Assembly (NCBI RefSeq): GCF_008124625.1
Contig: NZ_VNHM01000003.1
Location: 62,001 to 126,000, forward strand
Reading direction: 5' to 3'
Length of the DNA: 64,000 bases
Source of the DNA: Desulfallas thermosapovorans DSM 6562
Lineage (GTDB): Bacteria; Bacillota; Desulfotomaculia; Desulfotomaculales; Desulfallaceae
Positions 36,427-45,115 of the stretch are shown here, one piece after another (the first letter of the stretch is position 1; every line of letters starts with the position of its first letter). The position numbers and the translations under genes were made by a program. The notes below the pieces were generated by a model, which saw only the letters and a program-made list of their open reading frames with translations, did not search any database and was not told the DNA's origin.

Positions 36427-36606
36427 GCTTGTCACGGGCTTATGGTTACCAGTTTCAATAATACTGGCAACAGGCAAAATTAAGGTTTCCCCACAGCCTA
36501 TAATACTTAGAAATTCTTCTTCTATTTCCATGTATATGTCGCAAAAATCGGGTAACCTTAGTAAACAGCAAAGTATAGAGGTATCGACAAAGTGAACCTG
36601 TCTCAA
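36421..36606 (-). pseudogene. PIN-domain toxin, N-terminal fragment
   Basis: RQVHFVDTSILCCLLRLP carries the first catalytic Asp of PIN nucleases, and GETLILPVASIIETGNH the following strand with the conserved Glu. After GNH the frame ends within seven codons at the boundary with the GalT-like gene, so the second half with the other acidic residues is lost. A TTG start (36606) preceded by GGGAG overlaps the stop of the small gene upstream (TTGA), as is usual in toxin-antitoxin pairs. Confidence 0.7.
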
Positions 36607-36743
36607 TGCCCCAGTCTCCCTTCCGCCCACCGCATCAGGTCTTCTTTCTTTTTCACGGCGGGAGACTGCAAATTAACGAACCCCTGCATAACTATCACAA
36701 CCACGCCTGTGGAAAACTCCAATGCATAAATTTGTAAAATCAT
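36603..36743 (-). CDS. Small protein upstream of the PIN fragment, possible antitoxin
   Basis: A 46-residue frame (MILQIYALEFSTGVVVIVMQ, then SPAVKKKEDLMRWAEGRLGH) ends by overlapping the PIN start by four bases. The overlap suggests co-translation with the PIN toxin. No ribosome site is evident at ATG 36743, and an inverted repeat begins directly upstream, so the N-terminus may be altered. The family is not recognised. Confidence 0.35.
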   Translation of the reverse strand: MILQIYALEFSTGVVVIVMQGFVNLQSPAVKKKEDLMRWAEGRLGH

Positions 36744-36745
36744 TT

Positions 36746-36799
36746 GTAAGCGTCAATAAACCCCACCTATCGAGAAAGGTGGGGTTTATTGACGCTTAC
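36746..36799. repeat. 23-bp perfect inverted repeat
   Basis: GTAAGCGTCAATAAACCCC continuing to 36768 pairs without mismatch with 36777-36799, around an 8-nt loop. The inner stem AATAAACCCCACCT also occurs at 27.45 kb. It is located between the copper-amine-oxidase-like gene and the PIN remnant and could serve as a terminator in either direction, although the T-run is poor. Confidence 0.8.
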
Positions 36800-36848
36800 G
36801 TAATTTCAAAGGGTCTTTGCGCTAATTCCCAATAAAATATCAAATACC

Positions 36849-38333
36849 TTATAAAACTATATGAACAGACTGGGTGGAGGAAAACCACATTACATGAGCT
36901 CCCAGAGATTCAGATATATAGCGAATAGGAACCAGAACTCTATTATTGGTTAAGACTGGTGGAGAGTCGATTCCTGGAATGGTTTTTCCAATTACCATAT
37001 TTAAAGACTGATCTTTAATTTTTATATTTACTGTTTTATTACTGCTTATCCACTCTACTTCCGTGCCTAACCCCTCCGCAACAACCCTCAAGGGGACCAT
37101 TGTTCTATTATTAATAATTGCAGGGGCCACATCAATATGTTTTACTACTTCATTCACTTTAATTATTTTTTCCCCGATTTTTAAGTTAACTTGCTTTAAT
37201 TCTTGAGACTTTAGAACACCGTACATGCTGAATTTATCGGTGTAAAAAGTAAATTTTTTAGTATCTGGATTATAGACCCCGCCTAACTTAATCGCTACAA
37301 TTAAATCGTTTTCATTTTTTTCATACCTAATACCAGTTAGCTTACTAATGTCCTCCTCTGCTATCTTCGCATCTGAAAGGTCAATTGTCACTGCCACAGG
37401 ATCACCAAATTGATTACTTATTTCGCCCGTAGACGCTTGACTATTATTTAAGACAACTTCCATTGATAATTCAAATATTCTTCCGCCAACATCAAAAAAA
37501 TTATTTCCTTGACCTATTTCAGCTTGAGCTAGAATTTTGGCTCGTTCCTCGGCTGGTATTTCCTTAATTCCTATTTCAATCCCAACTATATTTTCCTTTA
37601 GCTCATCTTTTATTTCTTGGTTGATCAATGACTGGGGCGAAAACTCAAGCGATATTCCTTCTTTTTGAATCGTCAAAGATTTGCTTTCCTTTGCTAAAAC
37701 CTCCAAAATTCCCGAACTGATCTGCGCCTTTTCGTCTGTATTAGACAAAATGAGCACTGCTTAGCCTGTTTTTGCGAAAACATTATTTATTTGCGCATCT
37801 GCTTCTGTCTTGACATAATCAGACAGCATTGATGGAACCAGCGTTTGCGAAGCCGGGGGTAACTTGCTTTCACCTCCATTGCCCCCACCACCTGAGCTAC
37901 CTCCATCGCCAGTCGATGGGGCGGGCTTAATTGCAACTTCGGCGGAAAGGCTTAACTGCTTAACCTCACCGTTTCCCCAATACTCCACCTGGCCGGCCTT
38001 AACATTATCAAATCTTTGCCCCCTAACAGTGCCGCTTACATAGAATTCAACAATTTTACCGCTCAGGTCATTGCCAACTACCGGCAGCTTTGTTTTTAAC
38101 CCCGGCCCCCCGAACCACCCGCGTTCAGTTATTAAAATGGTAGCCACAACATCATTATCCACCTTGGCAATCACTTCTGTGCCAACCGGTGCGGGCTCTC
38201 CATTAATATATACTTCTCCATAGCACAATGCGGGCAAAACAGGGGGGGTACCTTGAGCCTGTGCATTAATAACAAGGCCGGTTACTAATAGCAAAGCCAG
38301 GGCAACAACGCCCAATAATTTCCTCATCTGCAA
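36849..38333 (-). pseudogene. Secreted protein with copper-amine-oxidase-type stalk domain, broken by an in-frame stop
   Basis: The frame from ATG 38333 encodes a signal peptide (MQMRKLLGVVALALLLVTGL), a beta-rich domain and a Gly/Ser linker, and ends at TAA 37761-37763. The same frame then continues without interruption for 303 codons to 36849 (AVLILSNTDEKAQISSGILE and onward). The downstream part ends with a Cu_amine_oxidN1-type domain (INNRTMVPLRVVAEGLG, NNRVLVPIRYISESLGA), a surface stalk module of clostridia. VFAKTG-stop-AVLIL therefore marks a single-codon nonsense change in a protein of about 494 residues. The apparent start at GTG 37757 has no ribosome site. The protein would act outside the cell; its function is unknown. 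Confidence 0.8.
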
Positions 38334-38351
38334 TGATCCTTTCTTTTAAAT

Positions 38352-39445
38352 TTATTGGTGCAAAGTAGGTGAGGGACTAGAACCACCGCTCCCTCTCCCA
38401 CCGCCGGGAATTGGTACGATTTCCCCAGGATCTATCACAGTAGAGTATTCACGGTCTTCTCCACAAAGGTATATCCAGTATCCATCCAAGCGATACATAA
38501 AATTATTTTTCTGCCAGTCAGTTAAATCCAATGGTGACTCGTACCAATTATAACTATAGCCTCTTTGTTTATTGCTGTTAAATACATTGGGCGCAAAAAT
38601 GCTGGTTACACCACTTCCATTATGGTATCTCAAGTTACTTAAAATGTTTTTCAGGTTACCATCGGTACCAGTTCCTATCAGGTTCCACCCTTTAATTATA
38701 TCCTTGGATGCAAAAGTGTCTTGGGGGTCATAATCTTCCTTCCAATCAAATCCAATTAGCGTTGGTTTTGATGTTTTGATAAAAACGGCACTGGCCGGAT
38801 TATGCATTTCAGATCTAATATCTTCTTCCTTATATAGCCAACCAGCATCTCCATTAATTACAGCGTGCGAAAGCCAGGCCTCTATATCTTCCTCCTGCAA
38901 ATACACATTTTTTACGAGCTTAGGCACTGAAATTAAGTTCCACCCTTTACCCAACATGATGGAAAAGTCGTACCGGTCTTTAGTGGTGAAAGAAAAACTG
39001 TATCCGTTTTCTATGGCGTAACCTTCAGTGTTACTTTTGAATTATCGACCCCTGCAGTCCAATTATCAGCTTTCCCTCTAAGAGTTATACTGCTGGAATC
39101 AGATTTAATAAAGATAGAATCCATTCCGGTCATAGGTTCGAATTCCGCCACTTGCACAAATTTATCGGCTCCGATGTCTTCTCTGTCTGGCTTGTCGGTG
39201 AATTCAACACCTGAGGGCAATGTTAACTTAATCTGAATTGCATCGACATTATCCGCGTATGCTTTGGCCTGCACCGTTGTAGTTCCTGCATTTTGTGCTT
39301 CACCAGATTTAATATAACTGTAGCTACTGCTAAACTTTGCATAGTCATTGTCAGCTGAAAAACCTGCTCCCGGCATAGCCACTGTGAACAGAAAAATCAG
39401 CCCCATCGCCAGCGAAATAATTCTTTTTACCCTTGAACCGCTCAA
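38352..39445 (-). pseudogene. Secreted protein broken by a one-base frameshift
   Basis: Frame one (39445-39011) has a signal peptide (VKRIISLAMGLIFLFTVAMP) and a cohesin-like beta domain (VQAKAYADNVDAIQIKLTLP). It ends KVTLKVTP-stop. Near 39025 the other frame takes over as EGYAIENGYSFSFTTKDRYD and runs through GKGWNLISVPKL to 38352. Adding one base at about 39028 (CTnGAAGGT) joins both into about 364 residues. TTG 39445 follows GGGGAGGGG. The second half contains two GWNLI repeats (GKGWNLISVP, KGWNLIGTGT) and a Gly/Ser-rich end. It lies directly upstream of the stalk-domain gene, probably in one operon of secreted proteins. Confidence 0.75.
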
Positions 39446-39478
39446 AACATTTCCCCTCCCCTTGATTAGTACAGGTAT

Positions 39479-39525
39479 TGAAAAAAAACAACGTAGAACA
39501 TGATTCCTGTCATGTCTACGTTGTT
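39479..39525 (-). terminator. Intrinsic terminator upstream of the secreted-protein genes
   Basis: AACAACGTAGA (39487-39497) pairs with TCTACGTTGTT (39515-39525), extended by ACATGA/TCATG. On the minus strand eight T residues follow. It ends transcripts from the VapBC/methyltransferase side about 35 bp before the secreted-protein start. Confidence 0.7.
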
Positions 39526-39589
39526 ATTTACAGTCTTCGATATTTTCTTGGAAAATCCTTCATGGGGTGGGAAATTTTTTGGATTTCTA

Positions 39590-39719
39590 TATTAGCAGGC
39601 TTTTACGTTTCAGCTTTTGACAATTACAGCGCTGCCATTCAAATCGCAAAGGAGAACAACAAAAATATTATTCTCCCTGCAATAACGGTCCACCGCCCTG
39701 CCTGCACCATAAAACTGTA
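39590..39719 (-). pseudogene. Orphan 3' end of a TylF-like methyltransferase gene, copy b
   Basis: The minus strand encodes YGAGRAVDRYCRENNIFVVL, then LCDLNGSAVIVKS-stop (stop at 39610-39612), a diverged copy of the end of the methyltransferase at 40646-41491. It is more diverged than copy a. The rest of the gap 39446-39834 shows only the terminator. Confidence 0.8.
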
Positions 39720-39834
39720 AAAACCCCGAAAACCCGCGTGAGACAAGGGCTTGGAAGGGCTTTTTAACTTTTCATTGTAGTTCTAGTAGATATGATTGGT
39801 AACATTATCCATATGGTTAGGAAATATAAGCTTA

Positions 39835-40221
39835 TTACTCATAAAGATTTTCCGTAGATTCCAACAATCTATTCAGCTTTTTATCAAAAGTATATACCTG
39901 ATATTTTCCCAACTTGTGGTAGGCATATAATAATGTATCTACAAAATCCAATTTCCTCTCGGCGTAAACCTTTAACGCCTCCTCAATCATTCCAAAGTCG
40001 CTAACTTCTAAATTACAATATTCAAAAAGCTCTAATAATACGCTGGTTATTTTCCTCCTTTCCACTTTATAAAGCTTTTCCAACACATAAACAATCTCTG
40101 CTATAACTTCATTCGGAAGAAAGACCATATCATTCTCAAGTATTTCGGCGGCCTTCTCTGATAAATCATCCGAATCGTTTAATAAATACCTTAAAACAAT
40201 ATTGGCATCAACTATTTTCAT
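39835..40221 (-). CDS. PIN-domain toxin (VapC-like)
   Basis: The protein of about 128 residues starts MKIVDANIVLRYLLND (first catalytic Asp), has LPNEVIAEIVYVLEKLY with the conserved Glu, and ends DFVDTLLYAYHKLGKYQVYT and FDKKLNRL with the remaining acidic residues. It is complete for a PIN nuclease, which would cleave tRNA or other RNA. The ATG at 40221 gives a 14-bp overlap with the antitoxin gene; the longer frame (40254) would start inside it. Confidence 0.85.
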   Translation of the reverse strand: MKIVDANIVLRYLLNDSDDLSEKAAEILENDMVFLPNEVIAEIVYVLEKLYKVERRKITSVLLELFEYCNLEVSDFGMIEEALKVYAERKLDFVDTLLYAYHKLGKYQVYTFDKKLNRLLESTENLYE

Positions 40222-40456
40222 GTTTATCCACTGCCGCTTTTGCCCATGCACCATCTTCCAAAGCCTGCAGTCCCTTGTTTTTGTACTGCTCTAATAAGCC
40301 TCTGGCTCTTTTCGGTGTCTGGTCTATGCCAGCTTCCCCATGCTCATTTTCATAGGGTAAAATTAGTATCTCAACTTTTTTATTCCTTAGGCTTTCGGGT
40401 ATATCTATTATGCTTGCTAATATATTGCTATTCGCAACTTTCCTGACAAAGTTCAA
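40208..40456 (-). CDS. VapB-like antitoxin
   Basis: The 82-residue protein has an N-terminal strand-rich segment (SNILASIIDIPESLRNKKVE) of the kind seen in antitoxins paired with PIN proteins, and a C-terminal ARGLLEQYKNKGLQALEDGA that would wrap the toxin. It precedes and overlaps the PIN gene, the normal order. The family assignment rests mainly on this context. Confidence 0.7.
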   Translation of the reverse strand: MNFVRKVANSNILASIIDIPESLRNKKVEILILPYENEHGEAGIDQTPKRARGLLEQYKNKGLQALEDGAWAKAAVDKHENS

Positions 40457-40645
40457 TGGGATTCACTCCTTTCATTAAATGAAAAAGAATAATAATTTTT
40501 TTAGTTATACTACAATATATTATACCATTTGACAGTTTACTGTAGCACATAAGCCCATTATCCAAAAGGGAAATTTTAATAAACAAAGTAGTCCAATGAA
40601 CCAGAATAGTTCTTATCCTTATATTTTATCGCGGGCTTTTACGTT

Positions 40646-41491
40646 TTAAGTTTTGACAATTACGGCGCTGCCATGCAAATCGCAAAGGGGAACAACAAAA
40701 ATATTATTCTCCCTGCAATAACGGTCCACCGCCTTACCTGCACCGGAAAACTGTGCACTATTATAATCATGAATAATAATGTACCCGCCCTTGGTCACCC
40801 GGGGGTGAAAGTATTTCAAGCCCTCATACGTGGGCTGGTACAAATCTGCATCCAGGCTTACCAGTGCAAATTCTTCCACCAGGCCTTCCGCAGTATTTGG
40901 AAAGTACCCTTTCTTTATGATGGCCTGTTCCGGAAAAGGCAGCATGCTGCAAACCATTTCCACGCTGGTATCGCTGAACTTTCCTGTTTTAGCACGGGAA
41001 TATTCATTTTCACTTTCAATTTTTATATCCCGCTCGTCAAAGCCTTCAAAGGTATCAAACAAATATATTTTTCTGTCAGGGAATATCCTGTTCATTTCTG
41101 CCGCGAACTTACCCTGAAATACTCCCAGTTCCGCCAGGGCTCCTTCAATATTACGATTTTTGATCTCTTTCGCTATAAGCCTTAAAACTGCAAGCCTGAT
41201 ATCAAACTGTTCCCGAAATTCGGTAATGCTGGTGATCCGGCAGTTGATTGCAAGATTTATTAACTGCTCCCTTACCTGGAGACAGGCTTCTTTATTAAGA
41301 ATCGCTATGTACACACAATCAGGTTGTATCTCCTTGAGCCTCTCTACGTTAACAACAGGTATGCCCTCAACCATAGTTCCATGCAATTTCTTGTTATTAT
41401 CACAGAATGCTACAACTTGCACATCAGAACCCAGGAGATGGCGCAACATTTTGCCTCCCTGGCCTGCACCCCAAATTACTGTCTTGTTCAT
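40646..41491 (-). CDS. TylF/MycF-type methyltransferase with N-terminal Rossmann domain
   Basis: The 281-residue protein has an N-terminal nucleotide-binding-like domain (VIWGAGQGGKMLRHLLGSDV) of the kind found on sugar-modifying enzymes, followed by a TylF-like AdoMet methyltransferase (GALAELGVFQGKFAAEMN near 133; LFDTFEGFDERD; LVSLDADLYQPTYEGLKYF; GGYIIIHDYNS). It probably methylates a sugar or small molecule, perhaps for surface glycans. The ATG follows AGAAGGAG. Its 3' end and about 65 bp beyond are repeated twice nearby, at 34.9 and 39.6 kb. Confidence 0.8.
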   Translation of the reverse strand: MNKTVIWGAGQGGKMLRHLLGSDVQVVAFCDNNKKLHGTMVEGIPVVNVERLKEIQPDCVYIAILNKEACLQVREQLINLAINCRITSITEFREQFDIRLAVLRLIAKEIKNRNIEGALAELGVFQGKFAAEMNRIFPDRKIYLFDTFEGFDERDIKIESENEYSRAKTGKFSDTSVEMVCSMLPFPEQAIIKKGYFPNTAEGLVEEFALVSLDADLYQPTYEGLKYFHPRVTKGGYIIIHDYNSAQFSGAGKAVDRYCRENNIFVVPLCDLHGSAVIVKT

Positions 41492-41518
41492 GTCCTAAAT
41501 CTCCTTCTGTAGTATCGA

Positions 41519-41722
41519 TCATGTAATATCCAATAAGCCTTTACGGCCCCGCCTCACGCCATTGGCTAGATTCAATGCTTTTCGCCATGTTTTTTCGGTT
41601 TCATACTTGAAAAATTCATATAAAGGTTGGATACGGAAACTGTCCAGGTATTTATCCAAATCCTCGACGGTGGCAATTTGGTAAGACTGCCACAGTTCAA
41701 CCACCCGGTGATATTTGTCCAT
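41519..41722 (-). pseudogene. Short Fic-like protein with internal deletion (tentative)
   Basis: The 67-residue product begins MDKYHRVVELWQSYQIATVE, then DLDKYLDSFRI, which resembles the very N-terminus of Fic-family proteins. The remaining half (YEFFKYETEKTWRKALNLAN) resembles the C-terminal helices of such proteins. The Fic core with its HPFxxGNGR motif is absent. This reading as N-terminus joined to C-terminus by an internal deletion is from memory of the family and is tentative. It precedes the methyltransferase gene by 28 bp. Confidence 0.4.
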
Positions 41723-41793
41723 TCAAATCCCTGCTTCTATGTGTTAATTTTGTTTCATTATACCACAATTTGGATATGCCCGGACTTAGCATT

Positions 41794-43059
41794 TCATACC
41801 GCTTTGCCGGTCTCCTCCAGCCTGTCCAGCAATTTTACATAATTCAAAAGGTGCGTGGTGATTAAAAAATGCTCGCGCACCCTTTCCTTGCCCGCCTCCA
41901 TCATTTCCCGGGCCAGGGTGGGGTTTCTCAATATGCGCAGTACCTTGTCGGCACATTCCTCCACGGTATCCACCAGATACCCGGTAACACCGTCAATTAT
42001 CTGGTACTTTATACCGCCTACGTTCCCCCCCACCACGGGCGTCCCCTTCCACAAGGCCTCGGAGACAGTCAACCCGAAGCCTTCCCGCAGGGATTTCTGC
42101 AAAATAACGTCCGAAGCGGTTTGGAAGGCGTTCACTTCACGATTGGACACACCGTTGAAATTTGTTACCACTTTAATGTCGTAATCCTCACCTGCCCGCC
42201 TCAAAGTCCGGTACAGGTAATCCCAGCCCTCAGGGTCATCCGAAGCCATGGAGCCCACCAGGGCCAGCTGGACACTGGGGTATTCCTTTTTCACTATTTT
42301 GTAAGTATCAATTACCCCCAGCGGGTCCTTCCACGGGTCGAACCGGGAAATCTGAGTAATAAGCGGTCTATGAATATCGACCCCGAACCGCGCAATAACC
42401 TGTTTGGCCTCATCGAGATCCATTTCCAAATTCTTTGTGCTCAAAGGATCAATTGACGGGGTGATAAAAGTAAGGTTGCGCAATTTTTCCTTTTCCTGGA
42501 CAAATTCTTCCATGGTAAAAATACAAGCATCATACTTTTTGATGTAATTGTATAAAAAGTTCCAGTATTCGGGATTGGGAGTAGAGGTATCGATATGGCA
42601 GCGCCAAACCCATTTGGCATTTTGCCTGGTTTTCGGTGCCAGGTACTCCACCAGCGCTGCGGGCTGGGGGTCGTGAATAAGGATAAAGTCATAATCCCAC
42701 GCCTCCACAGTGGTGGCGTTTAATTCATTGTATTTTAGATAAATCTTTTTATCCTCTGAACTAAGGTGCCCCTCCTCTCCCTGCAGGCGATTATGAAATG
42801 CCTTGGTGACATTATAAAACTCGTTGGCACCCTTGATTACCCACCAATCCATGTCCAAACCCATATCCTTGCCCAGAGGCACCATGGAGTGAAGTATCTC
42901 GGCCACCCCGCCACCGTATGAGGTGGCATTCACCATGGCTATTCTCTTTCCTTGCATTTTATTTACGAAATAATCTAATTGTGCCTTGGTGCCGGTATCG
43001 ATAATTGCCAGATAATCTTCATATTTTTTAGCTTCGGTTTTTACTAGTTCCACAGACAT
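41794..43059 (-). CDS. treT: Trehalose synthase TreT-type glycosyltransferase (GT4)
   Basis: The 421-residue GT-B protein has NATSYGGGVAEILHSMVPL (near 40) at the donor-acceptor cleft, as in TreT and trehalose phosphorylases. Other family blocks are WRCHIDTSTPNPEYWNFL, ITQISRFDPWKDP (near 235), QKSLREGFGLTVSEALWKG (near 325) and PVVGGNVGGI. TreT makes trehalose from NDP-glucose and glucose. The gene diverges from treZ across 73 bp, so both may share a control region. GAGG precedes the ATG closely. Confidence 0.85.
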   Translation of the reverse strand: MSVELVKTEAKKYEDYLAIIDTGTKAQLDYFVNKMQGKRIAMVNATSYGGGVAEILHSMVPLGKDMGLDMDWWVIKGANEFYNVTKAFHNRLQGEEGHLSSEDKKIYLKYNELNATTVEAWDYDFILIHDPQPAALVEYLAPKTRQNAKWVWRCHIDTSTPNPEYWNFLYNYIKKYDACIFTMEEFVQEKEKLRNLTFITPSIDPLSTKNLEMDLDEAKQVIARFGVDIHRPLITQISRFDPWKDPLGVIDTYKIVKKEYPSVQLALVGSMASDDPEGWDYLYRTLRRAGEDYDIKVVTNFNGVSNREVNAFQTASDVILQKSLREGFGLTVSEALWKGTPVVGGNVGGIKYQIIDGVTGYLVDTVEECADKVLRILRNPTLAREMMEAGKERVREHFLITTHLLNYVKLLDRLEETGKAV

Positions 43060-43132
43060 AACCTCTTTATAATCATTTTTATTTATAACGGATATACTTA
43101 ACCATAAAAATACACAAGGGGCTATCTATACT

Positions 43133-44953
43133 ATGTTCAAAATGGGCGCAAATATTATTAACCGGGAAAAAAGTGCAGTTTCTTTTAGAGTTTTTGCCCA
43201 CAACAGGCGCAAAGTAAGCGTTGTGGTAAAAGCGGGCGATAAAAAAACCGAAATTCCCATGGTTGAGGAAACGCCCCATGTATACAGCACCACCATCGAA
43301 GGTATGGGACTGGAGCTTTTATACAAGTTTAAGTTAGACGACGAGCAGGAGTACCCCGATCCCTATTCCTGTTACCAGCCCCTGGGCGTGCACGGTTTTT
43401 CCCAGCTGGTGGACCACGAAAAATACCGGTGGCGGGACGGCCTTTGGCAGGGCAGAAACCTTAATGAACTGGTGATCATGGAAATTCACGTGGGTACCTT
43501 TTCCGCCACCGGTACCTTTACCGGTGTTGCCGAAAAATTGGACTATCTTGTGGAATTGGGGGTGGGCGCCATTGAGCTGATGCCCGTGACCCAGACCCCC
43601 GGCAGGTGGAATTGGGGGTATGACGGGGTAAACCTTTTCAGCGTTAATCACAATTACGGCACTCCTGGTGATTTAAAACGCCTGGTTGATCTTTGCCACC
43701 AAAAGAACCTGGCGGTTATTCTGGATGTTGTCTATAACCATTTCGGCCCGGAGGGAAATTATCTGCCGCTTTACGGTCCTTATTTCACGGGCAAGCACGA
43801 AACGCCCTGGGGGAAGGCAGTTAATTTCGATGACCTTTATAGCGAATATACCCGAAAAATGGTTTTGGACAGTGTCCGGTACTGGTTGGAGGTTTACCAT
43901 TTTGACGGGTTGAGACTGGACGCGGTACATGCCATCAAAGACTCAAGCCCCATCCACATTTTGCAGGAAATAAGCCTGGTGGCCAAAAACATTGCCACTA
44001 AACAAAACCGGGAAAAATTTATTATTGCCGAAAGTGATGAAAACAATGCCCGCCTCATTACCCCCCTGGATCAAGGCGGCCTGGGCATGGATGCCCAGTG
44101 GATGGATGATTTTCACCATTGTATCCACACGGTACTCACCGGAGAGCGGGAAGGGTATTACATGGATTACGGGCGGGTTAAAGATTTGGAGAAGGTGTAC
44201 AAAAACTATCTATATACCGGCCAGTTTTCAAAATTCTGGGGCAAGCCCCGGGGAACGGACGGTTCGGCGCGCCCGGGCCGGCAGTTTTTGGTGGCCATAC
44301 AGAACCACGACCAGGTGGGCAACAGGGCCCGGGGGGACCGGCTTGCCACCCTGGTGGAATTTCCTTATTTAAAGGCAGCCGCCGGGTTGTTGTTTTTTTC
44401 AGCTTACCTGCCCATGATTTTTATGGGGGAAGAATACGGGGAGAAAAACCCCTTTTTGTTTTTTACCGATTACCAGGATCCCGTTTTGCAAAGGGCTGTA
44501 TCCCGGGGTAGAAAAAAGGAATTTGCCGGTTTTACCTGGGAAAATGTGCCCGATCCCCAGGATCCCCGGTCCTTTTATAAATCAAAATTAACCCCCAATA
44601 ATCGTTGGGAAAAGCAGCAGCAAAAGCTTTTTAACTTTTACAGGGATTTAATTGCCCTGCGCACTTCCCATCCGGTGTTAAAAAACCTGGACAAAAACAA
44701 CTTGCAGGTGGAGGTGGACGATAACAGCCGGGTGGTCAAAATAACCCGGTGGAACCGGAATATAAAGCTAACGGGCATGTTTAACCTGGGAACCGGCGAT
44801 GTTGTTATTCAGGATGTGCCGGGCCGGGAGATTATTAATTCCCTGTGCCCTTCCTACGGTGGGGAAAACGAGACAAAGGAAGGTGTTTTACGCCCGGGAC
44901 AGGTGGTCATCTGGGAAAGCGCGGGAACAATACCGGGAACAGTATCAAATTAA
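43133..44953 (+). CDS. treZ: Malto-oligosyltrehalose trehalohydrolase
   Basis: The 606-residue GH13 protein has an N-terminal beta domain and the barrel with EIHVGTFSATGTF, VVYNHFGPEGNYL, FDGLRLDAVHAI (Asp nucleophile, near 262), FIIAESDEN (Glu acid) and QNHDQVGNRARGDRL. The TreZ-type end is FMGEEYGEKNPFLFFTDYQDP. It releases trehalose from malto-oligosyltrehalose. The partner synthase TreY is not in the window, which is unusual unless it lies elsewhere. It starts at ATG 43133 with AAGGGG upstream; transcription ends at the terminator at 45.08 kb. Confidence 0.92.
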   Translation: MFKMGANIINREKSAVSFRVFAHNRRKVSVVVKAGDKKTEIPMVEETPHVYSTTIEGMGLELLYKFKLDDEQEYPDPYSCYQPLGVHGFSQLVDHEKYRWRDGLWQGRNLNELVIMEIHVGTFSATGTFTGVAEKLDYLVELGVGAIELMPVTQTPGRWNWGYDGVNLFSVNHNYGTPGDLKRLVDLCHQKNLAVILDVVYNHFGPEGNYLPLYGPYFTGKHETPWGKAVNFDDLYSEYTRKMVLDSVRYWLEVYHFDGLRLDAVHAIKDSSPIHILQEISLVAKNIATKQNREKFIIAESDENNARLITPLDQGGLGMDAQWMDDFHHCIHTVLTGEREGYYMDYGRVKDLEKVYKNYLYTGQFSKFWGKPRGTDGSARPGRQFLVAIQNHDQVGNRARGDRLATLVEFPYLKAAAGLLFFSAYLPMIFMGEEYGEKNPFLFFTDYQDPVLQRAVSRGRKKEFAGFTWENVPDPQDPRSFYKSKLTPNNRWEKQQQKLFNFYRDLIALRTSHPVLKNLDKNNLQVEVDDNSRVVKITRWNRNIKLTGMFNLGTGDVVIQDVPGREIINSLCPSYGGENETKEGVLRPGQVVIWESAGTIPGTVSN

Positions 44954-45071
44954 AGAATTTGTCCGGTGAATTAACTTTGGTAACGGGTGTTGAAAGAAAG
45001 CCAAACCGGCGCTAAATTTAAAATGGACTTTGTACGAACCCTTCAAGAAATTTTTTAAGATAGAATGCACA

Positions 45072-45100
45072 AAAAAGCCGGGTGACCAGCCCGGCTTTTT
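45072..45100. terminator. Bidirectional terminator between treZ and the GH57 gene
   Basis: AAAAAGCCGGG pairs with CCCGGCTTTTT around TGACCAG. It serves the two convergent genes. Confidence 0.85.
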
Positions 45101-45115
45101 AGCAACGTTTTGTAT

